From: Bactericera cockerelli
Taxonomy: Eukaryota > Arthropoda > Insecta > Hemiptera > Triozidae
DNA: 64,000 nt
NCBI GenBank assembly: GCA_024516035.1
Contig: CM044963.1
Coordinates: 23,377,676 to 23,441,675 of the forward strand
Direction of reading: 5' to 3'
Shown here in pieces: positions 1-9,925 of the stretch. The position numbers and the translations under genes were made by a program. Below the pieces are notes generated by a model that saw only the letters and a program-made list of their open reading frames with translations, was not told where the DNA came from and did no database searches. Within the stretch, counting starts at the first letter, position 1, and each line of letters begins with the position of its first letter.

Positions 1-430
1 ATGAAGAACTTCCTTAGAATGCTAAAATTATTAAGGATTTCCATTAAAATCTAAATTCTTTCAACAGGTAGGTAGTGATAATATGTATAAGTATATAATT
101 TGTGAATTACATTTATTCAGTCATACCTGGATACAAGAGAAAACGTATGTAAGAAATTAATCGATGTACGAATTTCCAGCTTCAATTTACCTCTCTATAA
201 GGGCAAATAACAATAAGAAATTGTGTGCTGCGACTTTTATTTAGAGCTGTTTCACCTAAAGCGCAGCACTACAAGCTATAATAACTTCGCATACACTGCC
301 AGTATGTGTGCTGAAAATTTGCAAAGTCACCCACAATTTACATGACACTGCTGAGTCTAGAGTTGGTTTCGTAATGTGAAACCTCAGACGATTACATTGC
401 AATTTCAAACCAATCTTGAGGTGAAAAAAT
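1..430. other. Non-coding, nothing recognised
   Basis: No splice-bounded reading frame or repeat head is visible on either strand. If the DHRS7-like gene continues leftward this is intron, since the exon expected after 1568 is not found here. Confidence 0.5.
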
Positions 431-439
431 ATGTATGAC

Positions 440-580
440 GCAGAGAGTGAGAGAGAAAGAGCTGAGGAAGAAAGAGAAAGAGAGAGAAAAAGAGAGAGAG
501 AGAAGAGTGAAACAGAGAGAAAGAAAGGGAGAGAGACAGAAAAGAGATACAGAGAGAAGAGAGAGAGAGAGAAATTGAAA
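440..580. repeat. GA-rich low-complexity tract
   Basis: An almost pure purine run of AGAG/GAAA on the plus strand. The frames on both strands that cross it are runs of Arg/Glu or Ser/Leu, as microsatellites give, so they are not called as genes. Confidence 0.9.
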
Positions 581-785
581 TGTCACTCAATCATAAGCTT
601 GCTGAAATGGTTTTGCAATTGGCAAATTGGCATGGTTCGAAGTCTGCAGCATAATAAATTGTAACCATTGGAAGATACACGTTGAACACACCTGTTACGG
701 GCAGATTGCTTAAGTTAAGCAACGTCCATCATGAAAGCCTGAATCAAACAGAATTGGCGCAAACAATGAACATTTTTTACAATGA

Positions 786-1345
786 CTTCGGAAAGGAAGC
801 CAAGCTCTTTTTCTATAAATACTTATACGAAAGTTAACACTCACTCATTCATCTCGATTTCTCCGCACTTTTGAGGAAGCCAAGCTGTTTTCCTATAAAT
901 ACTTGTACGAAAGTTAACACTCACTCATTCATCTCGATTTCTCCGCACTTGTAAGAAAGCCAAGCTCTTTTCCTATAAATACTTATACGAAGGTTAACAC
1001 TCACTCATTCATCTCGATTTCTCCGCACTTGTAAGGAAGCCAAGCTCTTTTCCTATAAATACTTATACGAAAGTTAACACTCACTCATTCATCTCGATTT
1101 CTCCGCACTTGTAAGAAAGCCAAGCTCTTTTCCTATAAATACTTATACGAAGGTTAACACTCACTCATTCATCTCGATTTCTCCGCACTTGTAAGGAAGC
1201 CAAGCTCTTTTCCTATAAATACTTATACAAAAGTTAAAAGTCACTAATTCATCTCAATTTCTCCGCACATGTAAGAAAGCCAAACTCTTTTCCAATAAAC
1301 ACTTATACGAAAGTAACAACCACTCATTCATCGCGATTTCTCCGC
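786..1345. repeat. 80-bp tandem repeat, about 7 units, each with TATAAATA
   Basis: Units restart at about 801, 881, 961, 1041, 1121, 1201 and 1281, a strict 80-bp period. Each holds CCAAGCTCTTTTCC, then TATAAATACTTATACGA, then CTCACTCATTCATCTC and TTTCTCCGCACTTG. The last unit is diverged, and a stray half unit lies at about 1408-1430. The array would lie in intron 3 of the DHRS7-like gene. Confidence 0.9.
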
Positions 1346-1459
1346 ACTTGTACATTCAAGGAGGTTGAAATTCGGCACGTAGGAAAAAACGATGCTCTAA
1401 CATATTAAGAAAACTCTTTTCCTATAAATAAAGAAAACAAAGAAAAAAGAAATAAAAAA

Positions 1460-1552
1460 ACAAAAAGTGCCAAAACCAATCAACCTCAAACATGAGGTTG
1501 AACAATGTCGACCCTGCTTGAACGGGATAAGACAGAGTAAAAGAAGAAAGAA
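1460..1552 (+). repeat. RTE/SINE-type 3' tail fragment
   Basis: Carries the block AACCTCAAACATGAGGTTGAACAATGTCGACC followed by GCTTGAACGGGATAAGACAGAG, in two short adjoining pieces. The same block occurs at 40490-40570 and inverted at about 31435-31545 and 61320-61420. It resembles the 3' ends of RTE-clade LINEs and the SINEs that use them. Confidence 0.55.
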
Positions 1553-1567
1553 AACAAAGGAACTCAC

Positions 1568-1724
1568 CAGTGTATGACCCCGAGAAAGGAGCTCCTATGA
1601 CCCCGGCAATACTGGATGTCACCACAATATGACCACCGCTCTCTCGACTGAGGAAGTACCTGACAGCTATGCGCGAGAGGGACAGCACACTGAAAACATT
1701 GAGCTCGAAAACTTCGCGGTCCAC
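1568..1724 (-). CDS. DHRS7: DHRS7-like short-chain dehydrogenase, exon 3 of the visible exons
   Basis: This exon encodes residues 149-200 plus the first base of codon 201. It begins after a TTTCAG acceptor with VDREVFELNV and ends at a GTGAGT donor (plus strand 1566-1567). It carries the SDR active-site elements: the conserved Asn in FELN (N157), the Ser of the SSIAG motif (S185/S186) and the catalytic Tyr in GSYTG (Y199). The partner Lys of YxxxK falls in the next exon, outside the window, so the gene is incomplete here. Family knowledge: DHRS7 proteins are membrane-associated NADP(H)-dependent oxidoreductases of the endoplasmic reticulum; the substrate in this organism cannot be read from sequence. 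Confidence 0.88.
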
Positions 1725-1994
1725 CTGAAACAAAAAAAGTGGAACATGGGTTGATGAATATTGGAAGAAAATTGAAGCTATGAGGCGATAAAAATTAAGT
1801 AGCTGGACGCTTGTGGTATGTGTTTTAGCTTGCCCATGCCATAGTATGCCTCCCTTCTGATGGGAGAAACGTGATTGGTAAAGACGTACTCTGATTGGTT
1901 AGTGTCAAAATGAATCAATGAGAGTGCGTTGTGTGAAGGTTGAGAGGGATATTAGGAGATTATGTGAGTGAGAGTGCTTTCTGGAAAGAGGACC

Positions 1995-2160
1995 TATAGC
2001 CCATTCCAGAAACACTTTCCACTCTCAAAATCCTCGAATTATCACAAAACGCACTCTGATTGGTTCTTTTGAACGCAATAACCAATCAGAGTGCGTTGTG
2101 AGACGGTTGAAACGGAGATTTGGGGATTATGAGAGCGGAGAGTGTTTCTGGAACGGGCTT
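1995..2160. mobile_element. Palindromic MITE in DHRS7-like intron 2
   Basis: The left arm AGCCCATTCCAGAAACACT is answered by an inverted arm ending AGTGTTTCTGGAACGGGCT. The arms continue through ACGCACTCTGATTGGTT and its complement, around a short loop near 2070-2080. No clear target duplication is seen. Partial relatives lie at 1920-1990, 25410-25480, 28190-28375 and 30250-30330. Confidence 0.7.
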
Positions 2161-2217
2161 CTGGTACCTTCCGCAGAAAAAGTCCTTATCATAGCTCCAA
2201 TAGCTGGAATCAATTAC

Positions 2218-2504
2218 CTCGAGTTCGATATCCTCCCAATTGGCGCGCTGCGATCGTCCTGCATTGTTCACCAGAATGTCCAGCGCCCCGAACTGCTGAA
2301 TGACGGCGTCGAAACTGCGTCGATGATATTTCGTCTGCGTCACGTCCAGCGGGAGCGTCATGACGTTCTGAGGGTGCGCACCAGCCGAGACGCACAGAGC
2401 TTTGACGCGCTCCAAATTGGAAGAGTTGCGGGAGGAGAGGACAAGTTTGGCGCCATTCCGCGAGAGTTGGACGGCCAACGCTTCGCCAATCCCGCTGGAA
2501 GCAC
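2218..2504 (-). CDS. DHRS7: DHRS7-like short-chain dehydrogenase, exon 2 of the visible exons
   Basis: This exon encodes residues 53-148. It follows an acceptor ending CCTAAG and stops at GAG before a GTAATT donor. The split codon G|GT joins exon 1 to give TGASSGIG, the cofactor-binding loop of the classical SDR Rossmann fold. The sequence then runs through ALAVQLSRNGAKLVLSSR and LPLDVT to DILVNNAG (NNAG at 132-135) and SQRANWEDIELE. The Ser-Gln-Arg after NNAG and the spacing fit DHRS7 rather than other SDRs. The 157-bp and 287-bp coding pieces sum to 444, so exon 3 begins on a codon boundary. The open plus-strand frame across the same bases is a shadow. Confidence 0.9.
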
Positions 2505-2566
2505 CTTAGGAACATGACAATGATTAATTTATTTATATTGCGATTAACGACAGTTTGCATTTAACT

Positions 2567-2660
2567 CTGTCCCAGTAGCTCAGTGGCAAAGGCGGCAGTC
2601 TGCAAATTCAGAGATTCTAGAGGTCGCTGTTTCGAAACCCAGCCGGTTCCGAATTGTTTA
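2567..2660 (+). repeat. SINE-A tRNA-like head (partial)
   Basis: An A-box-like GTAGCTCAGTGGCAAAGG and a B-box-like TTTCGAAACCCAGCCGG at tRNA spacing. The rest of the SINE is diverged. It lies just upstream of DHRS7-like exon 2, in intron 1. Confidence 0.75.
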
Positions 2661-2914
2661 GACTCTCTAGAACTGTTCAGTCGAAGTGGTAAAAGACAGC
2701 AAAATACTGGACCCTTGTCTATCTGTCACGTCGTAAATAAATGCCATACCTATAATACAACACGCATATCCTTCGACCTAGGACCATCCTTACTAAATTC
2801 TACAAGTGGACTCATTGATGGCTTTTCTGAGTAGTGTCAACCTGCTTCACCTCATATAGACCACGTCTAGCTGGGGAACGTTAAACAGTGAGAAGACCAG
2901 TGTTTCGCTAAAGT

Positions 2915-3120
2915 ACTACAAAGAGAGAACTGGCTAACAAACCCTTCAAGCCACGCTAGCTTGCAGTATCCTAAGGGTTTAATGGCTTATAAAGAAAAGT
3001 CCAAAATCTCATGATGGTTGATAGCAATAAAAATATGCGGTTCAGGACGATAAAGTTGGCTGGAGACCAGAATTCCACTCAGCTGTAGCCAAGCTGGCTA
3101 CAATAACAACGACGGTCCAC
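2915..3120 (+). repeat. Unclassified dispersed repeat
   Basis: Matches the reverse complement of about 29760-29965 over some 200 bp, with shared blocks around GGTTCAGGAC, TTGGCTGGA and TTAATGGCTTA. A third copy, about 58965-59085 plus 60456-60490, is interrupted by a Harbinger-like insertion. No terminal repeats or coding capacity are seen. Confidence 0.6.
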
Positions 3121-4100
3121 TTTGAATCCGGTATGCTATGCTCATTATTGGCCATTCTCCTAGGCGGTCCTAAGATCCTACGTCCTTCTCCAACAGGAAA
3201 ATGGAATCATACATTAAATAAGTCTACTTTCCCAGCAAACCGGAAAAGCTGGGACTGAAAATGAAACATAGTTGTACCGAAGGTCTTACAATTGTTGGAA
3301 GTTCCGAAGGTCTATTATGTAGAGAACTGAACATGTGAACATAATATGTAGGTACCTATTATATGTCATATACATAAATATGTAGTGTAGACAGGTATAT
3401 TGGTTATCACTGGTTTAAATAAAACTAGGATTTAGTTACTGGTCTAGTTTTGGAACTATGTCCAAAGAGCATTGGTTATTGTTGCAGTTTTCTGAATAGC
3501 TTTACTTTTAAAAACCATCAAGGTCGGTTTCATGTATAAACAATGTTGTAAAACATAGTTTCTAGGTCTATTATTCACTAGGTATTGTTATTGTCTAGGA
3601 CTCTAGGTTGTCTAGGCCTTGTTAGTAAATTCTGCTCTTGATTACCATAATACTCGTATAATTAGTTTCTACAGTGAGTATGAATCATGGAATCGTCTCG
3701 GTCTAGAGTTGCTTGTTTGCAGCCTGTCTTGTGATGCTTCATAAATAACCCTGATTTTGGCCTCATGTAATTATAATAATTAGTAAGTTAGGTAGGAGCT
3801 AATAGACATTGTTGGCTTTTAAGAAAATAAATGCCTCTAGAGAGTAGTTGGTAAAATAAAATAAATTGAAATTTCAGGACTAAAAGTTTAGTAAGTTATT
3901 AATATGAAAAGATTCTCAGGGGAATGTTTGGGACAGTTGGATTACGGAAAAAACAACAATAATATAAAAAGTTCTGCCATGTCCAAAAGGATAAGAAATT
4001 GATGAACAAACTGCCATCTTAAAAATAACAATTAGTTTAAATAGGTATTTGCTACCACTGCTAACTAGATCTTATAAAACTATTCTTTTGTACGAGTACT
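3121..4100. other. Intron 1 of the DHRS7-like gene, no gene seen
   Basis: AT-rich DNA between visible exons 1 and 2. No reading frame, tRNA-like head or terminal repeat stands out. Confidence 0.5.
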
Positions 4101-4103
4101 TAC

Positions 4104-4260
4104 CGGTAATCCAGACGACTTTATTCTGGAAGTAGTTCAACTTCTTGCTGAACTTCTCAATGAAGAACAAGTATAGGTCGCAATCCACAGCCAAGGAGAA
4201 GAGACCATGGACAGCGATGTACATGAGATAGCAGAGACCAACGAAAGACAAGACACCCAT
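4104..4260 (-). CDS. DHRS7: DHRS7-like short-chain dehydrogenase, first coding exon
   Basis: This exon encodes residues 1-52 plus one base. The start chosen is the ATG at 4260-4258 (MGVLSFVGLC), the first Met downstream of a good acceptor (CTTGTTTCAG, exon edge 4275). An upstream in-frame Met lies in intron. The N-terminus is a hydrophobic membrane anchor (about residues 2-25), followed by FFIEKFSKKLNYFQNKVVWIT, where VVWITG is the first beta strand of the SDR fold. The donor is ACCG|GTAAGT. An untranslated upstream exon is implied but not identified. Confidence 0.88.
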
Positions 4261-4317
4261 TTTGAAGGTGTCAATCTGAAACAAGAGATAGAGAAAGATT
4301 ACTATAGGACTATTGTT

Positions 4318-4455
4318 AGTCGTGTTATCATATTTGTGTTAATCACGATGTGATATCACAAACTCAAAATCACATAAATGAAACGTTGCTGAACTTGGGA
4401 CTCTAACCATAAATTTCCGATCACGAGTCCGCCGCCTTATTGACGGAGCTTTTCA
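4318..4455 (-). repeat. SINE-E, tRNA-headed, diverged
   Basis: Reverse complement of the family seen at 5181: a GATAAGGCGGCG-like A-box region, then a TTTAGTAAAG-like body and the TGATATCACRTCGTGATTAACAC tail. Confidence 0.65.
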
Positions 4456-4639
4456 GTTGAAAAAAAACTACTGAACAAACGAACAGAGAAATTTTTATTA
4501 AAGTTCTAAATATACTGCATTATAATATATGTGGCTAACAATTTTGAATATTGGAATACATTATAAGAACATTTACTCAATCCAATGGATATGGTTGAGC
4601 TTGCAGAGAACCAATCAGGAATCACCATGCAATCTAAAG

Positions 4640-4975
4640 CGACGTTAAACCCATGTTGAAGATGTCAATCTCTATATATAAAACAGAAAAAAGGACTACC
4701 TACCTACCTACCTACCTACCTACCTACCTACCTACCTACCTATGTTTGTTTGTTTGTCCGGAGTTGTTTAGCCAAAACGGTAAGAGATAGCGAAAAATGT
4801 CTCAAAATTGACCCCCCAAAACCATTATCGCTTTGTCCAAAAAAATTATAAAAAGTTCAAAAAGGCATTGCTGTTCAGCAGTACGGCCATGCCTTAGTAA
4901 ATTTGAAATTTAGTCCCGTTGCAAAGCACGGGCAAACGGCTAGTCTAAAATAAGAGACAGAGAAATCTTCAGAGT
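4640..4975 (-). pseudogene. Partial duplicate of the DHRS7-like exon-1 acceptor region
   Basis: Bases 4649-4668 plus 4944-4970 align with 4258-4300 (exon edge, acceptor and intron start) with about seven differences in 43 bp. The two halves are split by the Helitron at 4669-4943. The inward side of the copy becomes a SINE-like GTTTAACGTCGCTTT, so no coding is retained. Confidence 0.5.
4669..4943 (+). mobile_element. Non-autonomous Helitron, 275 bp
   Basis: Starts TCTCTATATATAA and ends with a CCCGTTGCAAAGCACGGG hairpin, then CAAACGG and CTAG, between A and T. The duplicated exon-edge sequence nearby reads GTCAATCTGAAAC without the insert, confirming precise A/T insertion. Inside is a (CTAC)n tract (4695-4742). 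Confidence 0.9.
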
Positions 4976-5180
4976 GTTCCATTATTTGAGTGGCTAAAAT
5001 TTCAGATGAGAGAGAATAAGCATAATAATAATTATTACTATCTTCAAGTTGTTGAACTAATTTTATTGATGTAGTTGAGAGAGTGAAGAATTTCTAAGTA
5101 TAAAACATTTCAATCTGACTAAAGAGATGAACAGACCAATAATATTTCTGAAAACATTACTAATCAATAATTAATTTACC

Positions 5181-5325
5181 GACCTCGGTAGCTTGTTCGA
5201 TAAGGCGGCGTACTTGTAACCTGGAGGTCGGTGGTTGAAGTCCCGGTTTCAGCTTAGATTTAGTAAAGCTAGTTTGAGTAGTTCTGATATCACGAAAGTG
5301 ATTTGATTATCTATGAACTTGTACT
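5181..5325 (+). repeat. SINE-E, tRNA-headed
   Basis: Head CCTCGGTAGCTTGTTCGATAAGG with B-box-like GGTCGGTGGTTGAAGTCCC, then TTTCAGCTTAGATTTAGTAAAG and GTAGTTCTGATATCACG. Copy-B partner at 42994-43128. Confidence 0.85.
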
Positions 5326-5327
5326 AA

Positions 5328-5540
5328 AGTGCACTGGTAGTCAAGTGGTCAACGCGCTAGTCTGTTAATCCAGGTATCGTAAGGATCCGTTTTTTTTTTA
5401 ATCCCACCCATTGAATGAATTTTTACTACACTACATAATAATAAGACTCTAAGGGTTAGGTGGTAGAAAATGCATTGATCATTAACTTCGCCTGGTGGTT
5501 AACTTCCACTAAAGAGTGTTATTATTAATAGTGTTAGCAA
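5328..5540 (+). repeat. SINE-C, tRNA-headed
   Basis: Head GTGCACTGGTAGTCAAGTGG..AACGCGCTAGTCTG, then AATCCCACCCATTGAATGAA, the GGGTTAGGTGGTAGAAAATGC body and the ending CGCCTGGTGGTTAACTTCCACTAAAGAGTGTTATTATTA. The B box is degraded by a T run. Partner at 43137-43345. Confidence 0.88.
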
Positions 5541-6270
5541 GGTTCAGGTTCTCAGCGCCATCTTTACTACCGGACATTTCAGACATAGTAGAAAATACCT
5601 CTGACCAACAAGACATAGTAGCAAATACCTTTGACCAAATGAGGATGTAATCAGAATCTCTACAGCGCCGGTAGCTACAGTAGACACATTGGACACAACA
5701 ATACAAAATAATCAAGTCTGGTTTTAAAGGAATAGCAAATATCTTTGCCCAAATAGGGCTTGCAGGATCTTGAAGCGCCAAGATTCCATGCTACACATAT
5801 ATACTGAACTTTACATGGTATACGTGTATAACTAAGGACAAACCAACAATCCTATATAAAACATAGATAGTATACGAGTACATTATATACATGTATGAAG
5901 AAGTGGAAGTAAACGAAAAAGAAGAAAGATGATATTAAAAATATAAAAAAGGAAAAAATAAACATAAGAAGAAGATTGACTGTATTGAACTTGAAATAAG
6001 TATGCTATAAAATGCAGTGGAACTATATTTTAAAATAAAGGTAGTCGTAAGTTATCTTAAGTGCACTTGAAGGAATGTGTACTATCCTATGACGATTTAG
6101 GTAGTAGAAATACCTGTGCCCAAATCGGGATATGATCGGACAATCAAGGACCTGCATGTAGCAGCGCCAGAAGACGTAAAGTTGCATTCTTAATTCCGAG
6201 ATTTTTTATTAGAATCTTTTTTTTTTCACAGTAATTAGTACTTTGTTCTGGTGTATGGTTTCGTATTAAT
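5541..6270. other. Duplicated non-coding block
   Basis: Shared with 43346-44080. The minus-strand frames of 77-96 codons differ between copies by frameshift and have no recognisable motif. Two short related pieces (around GACCAACAAGACATAGTAG and TTGACCAAATGAGG) suggest an old internal repeat. Confidence 0.5.
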
Positions 6271-6274
6271 TTAT

Positions 6275-6385
6275 AATAATAATAATAATAATACCAGGAT
6301 AGGTTAATTATTCTCAAGCATTTTCTACCACCTAACCCTCAGAGCCTTATTATTATGTGGTCACAAACTCAAATTAATGGGGTAC
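6275..6385 (-). repeat. SINE-C 3' body fragment
   Basis: Reverse complement of the SINE-C body (TTTCTACCACCTAACCCTCAGAG, TTATTATTATGTGGTCACAAAC). This is the empty site (GTGGTCAC, 6357-6364) for the element filling copy B at 44164-44916. Confidence 0.8.
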
Positions 6386-6944
6386 ATTTGCACATCGAAT
6401 TCACACTTTCTCTTTTTATACTGATTGTTGTCGGTGACTGCTTTGTTTGTTAGTGTTCTTTTTCGTTGTGAGTCGACAATGTTTGTTAGCTTTCCAAAAA
6501 ATCTTCATCTGGCATTAAGAGAGGAGCCCGGACCAGATTTTGTTCTGGGGAAAGTCTCCTAGGATATGAAGAGTAAAGACCGAGCACAAATGTAAATCCT
6601 TATGCATTTGTGGATTACTTTAAATATAATTGTCATTGTTTGTCAGTATTATCAGAAGATGACATTTGATTTTCGTAGATCCATACTTTATTAAATTATA
6701 CCTACTGTTCTTATTAACATATTGAATATGGCACGGTTTCACCAGAATTGATGTATTCAAGACCAACATTACCGAGATGTGATCTTCAAAACCTGATCAA
6801 CCGGTGAGTATTGCAATAAATAAATAAGGTTTTTTTCATCGAAAGCTTTTTTTGACGTTTCAATTTTGAAAATATTCAAGCTTTCAAATGTTTCATAGAC
6901 AATAGCGAATCCTGTGTACTCGTATAGTTGTAATAAATAAGTAG

Positions 6945-7215
6945 TCACCGAGTGAGTTAGCGCGCTAGGCATAGCACGCATGGTGACCTGGGTTCGATTC
7001 CCAGCGAGGGAGGAATTTTTCTGCTCTGTACTTGGATGTTCGGGTCCACTCATACCTCGCAAGGAAAAATGAGTAGTTACTTGTATGAGTAACGACCAGT
7101 GGCAAAAATTACCAGAGTAAAAAGAAATTAATGTCGTAGAATTCGAAAAGTGAAGGAGGCTCTTAGTAATGTTGCGCTACCCACAAAATTGTGAAGAGGC
7201 CTTGTGCTTCACCAC
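6945..7215 (+). repeat. SINE-B, tRNA-headed
   Basis: Head GTCACCGAGTGAGTTAGCGCGCTAGGCAT with B-box GGGTTCGATTCCCAGC, then TCTGCTCTGTACTTGG, CCACTCATACCTCG and AATGAGTAGTTACTT. Partner at 45443-45730. Confidence 0.9.
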
Positions 7216-7429
7216 AAATAAAATCACACATAGGTAGTTGTAATAAATAATTATATCTCTACTTGTAGTCTATAAGATTGTAGATATCCTCTTTCTATAA
7301 ATTCTCATGTCCATGTATTTTCCATCGTACTGACTGTCGACTGTCGCACGCAATCATTAGAAGCCAAGGATTTTCCGCCTAGAGTTTTCTCTAAGGTCTT
7401 GTGAGGTCACCGGTCATAAATTATTATGT

Positions 7430-7950
7430 TCTCGTAAGTTGTAAGGTGGAGCTAGAGGTGATAAGAAGTAAGAGTGAAGTAGAAGTAGGAGTTAAGTGGA
7501 AGTAGGAGTAAAGTACAAGTGGGAGTAAAGTAGAAGTAGGAGTAAAGTAGAAGTTGGAGTAAAGTAGAATTTGGAGTAAAGTAGAAGTAGGAGTGAAATA
7601 GATGTAGCAGTAAAGTAGTAGTAATGTAAAGTGAAAGTAAGAGTAAAGTAGAAGTAGTAGTAAAGGAGAAGTAGGAGTAAAGTAGAAGTAATGTAAAGTA
7701 AAAATAGGAGTACAGTAGAAGTAGGAGTACAGTAGAAGTAGGAGTAAAGTAGAAGTAGGAGTGAAATAGATGTAGCAGTAAAGTAGTAGTAATGTAAAGT
7801 GAAAGTAAGAGTAAAGTAGAAGTAGTAGTAAAGGAGTAAAGTAGAAGTAATGTAAAGTAAAAGTAGGAGTACAGTAGAAGTAGGAGTAAAGTAGAAGTAG
7901 GAGTAAAGTAGAAGTTGCAGTAAAGTAGAAGTAGGAGTAAAGTAGAAATG
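7430..7950. repeat. AGTA-rich minisatellite
   Basis: Irregular tandem units of about 18-21 bp around GTAGAAGTAGGAGTAAA. Copy B (about 45960-46400) has a different order and number of variants. The long minus-strand Leu/Tyr/Thr frame here is a product of the repeat and is interrupted in copy B. Confidence 0.9.
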
Positions 7951-8003
7951 CGAGGAAAAGAAAATGGAAAACTAGAAAATAAAAAGGAGGATAAAAAGAA
8001 ATA

Positions 8004-8173
8004 CAGTCAAATCTGGAAATAAGAGAACTCATCAAGTGACGGAAATTTTCACTCTCTGGTTTCTCTAATAAAGAGGTTATTTTCTCTTGTAGTGAGTAAA
8101 ATTGGACGTGGAAATTATTGTCATATGTCAAAGATTTTCTTATATCCAGATCTCTTATATTCAGGTTCGACAG
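8004..8173. mobile_element. Short pogo/Tc1-like MITE
   Basis: Ends are CAGTCAAATCTGG and CAGGTTCGACAG (imperfect inverted repeats), with inner arms reading AAGAGAACTC and TCTCTTATAT. TA lies next to each end. Present in both copies (B 46452-46618), so it predates the duplication. Confidence 0.7.
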
Positions 8174-8299
8174 TTATAGGTGAAAAACTGTCATATTTAT
8201 AAGGTAGGTGCAAAATCAAAAAGAGATTCAAGTAAGTTTAAGTTTGGGTGGAAGTGGAAGAGATTGCTAAAGGCAATAACCCCACCCTTTAGTTAGGAC

Positions 8300-8360
8300 A
8301 TATATTTGAGAATTAACCTCGCCTAGTGGTTACCTTCCACTGAGGAGTATTATTATTATT
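8300..8360 (+). repeat. SINE-C 3' end
   Basis: AATTAACCTCGCCTAGTGG and TTACCTTCCACTGAGGAG followed by (TTA)n. Partner at 46807-46860. Confidence 0.7.
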
Positions 8361-8471
8361 ATAAGTATTTGTTTTCCGCAGCCAGACTGAAACTGTACCT
8401 GGTAATGAATAATTTAAGGGTGGGGTTAAGATTACATTAGACACACACATGACTTAATGTGTTTTACAATA

Positions 8472-8869
8472 CAGGGTGTTTCAGAAAAGTGTGCATTAAT
8501 TTTAACCACGTATTTTATGTACCATTTTAGGGGGGGTAAACTCTATAACAAAATGGGCGAAAGTGCTTCATAAGGGAGACACACATCTCTAAAGGTTCTT
8601 TAAAAAAAATCTTAGATTTTGAATTACGCCTTACCTGTTGGAGTTATTGAAACGCGGAAAAAAATTGACTCCCAATACAAGATGACGCCGTTATTTTGAT
8701 GTGAGAATTGAGGTCATTGCACTTTCAGGGATGGCCACAGGGGGGTTAACTGAAAATGTGTATCTCCCTTATGAAGCACTTTCGCCCTTTTGTTATAGAG
8801 TTGACCCCCCCTAAAATGGTACATAAAATACGTGGTTAAAATTAATGCACACTTTTCTGAAACACCCTG
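8472..8869. mobile_element. Mariner-type palindromic MITE, copy A only
   Basis: 398 bp with near-perfect long inverted repeats starting CAGGGTGTTTCAGAAAAG, flanked by TA (8470-8471 and 8870-8871). Copy B has the empty site with a single TA near 46970. The arms are about 120 bp or more. No coding capacity. Confidence 0.95.
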
Positions 8870-9127
8870 TATAATAGTTATGTACTATGACATTGTAATA
8901 ATAATAATAATAATATGTCGCGGTAATGGCGTGTTAGAGGTATGAACTTGGCCCCACGGGCCTCACCTATGTGTAAAGATACTGTTATATGTAGAGGCTC
9001 CCACTTAGCTCATACACAGTTGCATACCATCATACTAATGTTACCTACCTAGAAAGCCTTGGAAATTCATCTTAGATGAGTCACAGCCTCTTCTGACTTG
9101 TTTCAGAATCTGAGGTTTACTTTCAGG

Positions 9128-9215
9128 GCCAACCCGGGCTGGGTGAGGTCAATCAGGTGTGGCTGGTGTGGTTCCGAGTGAGGGAAAGGGTAAAACTACT
9201 ATAAATAATAATTAG
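9128..9215 (+). repeat. Fragment of the shared SINE body
   Basis: CGGGCTGGGTGAGGTCAATC, GGCTGGTGTGGTTCC and GGGTAAAACTAC match the body shared by 5S- and tRNA-headed SINEs here (compare 31680-31600 reversed, and 32060-32120). Confidence 0.65.
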
Positions 9216-9505
9216 TTTCAAGACTTCAGTTGAATTTTATTATAAACTTTTAACCGGAACTAGTACAAACATATTTACATGTTTGGGAATTGGTTGAAGA
9301 TAAAGAAAATATAACAAGGTCATTTCAGAGATCAAGGGAAGTGACATTTCTGTAATCAGCTGCAATTGTGTTGGTCTTCTCTGATTCTTTCTAAACTCAT
9401 CTCATTTCAAAAGTAAATTTAAAATGCAGATTCAAAATTTGGCGCGCTCAATTAATATTCCATTAATCGAAAGGACGCAGAATGAGCACCAATCAGAAGC
9501 CAGCC

Positions 9506-9541
9506 AAAAATAACCAAGTCGAGGACTCGGTTATTTTTGGA
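9506..9541. other. Perfect hairpin
   Basis: CCAAAAATAACC and GGTTATTTTTGG pair around AAGTCGAGGACTC, whose own AGTC/GACT extends the stem. Conserved in copy B (about 47596-47631). Confidence 0.7.
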
Positions 9542-9782
9542 TACTAAGGAAAACAAGAAAATTCCAACTGGGCTGGGCCAACTTAATTCACCTTGTTTTT
9601 GGACAAACGGATGTTCGACTGTTTGTTAACATTTTGAGAGAAAAATCAGATAAACAGTGAATTTTATTACGACTATTTGCTCTGTTCCGTTCAAAAAATG
9701 TTTAATAAAATTTGATTGTTGAAACCTTTATTGAATCACATTGGAAATGGGAGGAGCCTCTCTCTGTAGCACATAATTGCAA

Positions 9783-9925
9783 CACAACCTCAGTAGCTGG
9801 ATCGATAAGGCGGCGGACTTGTAATCGGAGGTCGGTGGTTCAAGTCTCAAGTTAAGAAAATATTTAGTAAAGTTAGTTTGAGTAGTTGTGACATCACGTC
9901 GTGATTAACACAAGTTTAGTATGAT
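9783..9925 (+). repeat. SINE-E, tRNA-headed
   Basis: CCTCAGTAGCTGGATCGATAAGG head, GGTCGGTGGTTCAAGTC B-box, tail GACATCACGTCGTGATTAAC. Partner at about 47876-48018. Confidence 0.85.

Noticed and set aside
2098..2517. 139-codon plus-strand frame over the DHRS7-like exon
   Set aside because: It is the antisense shadow of a well-supported SDR exon and has no motif of its own.
5509..5781. 90-96-codon minus frames shared with 43319-43609
   Set aside because: The frame shifts between copies by small indels, with no conserved domain; it behaves as non-coding DNA.
7424..8131. 235-codon minus-strand open frame
   Set aside because: It translates the AGTA minisatellite into Leu/Tyr/Thr/Ser repeats, and copy B does not preserve it.
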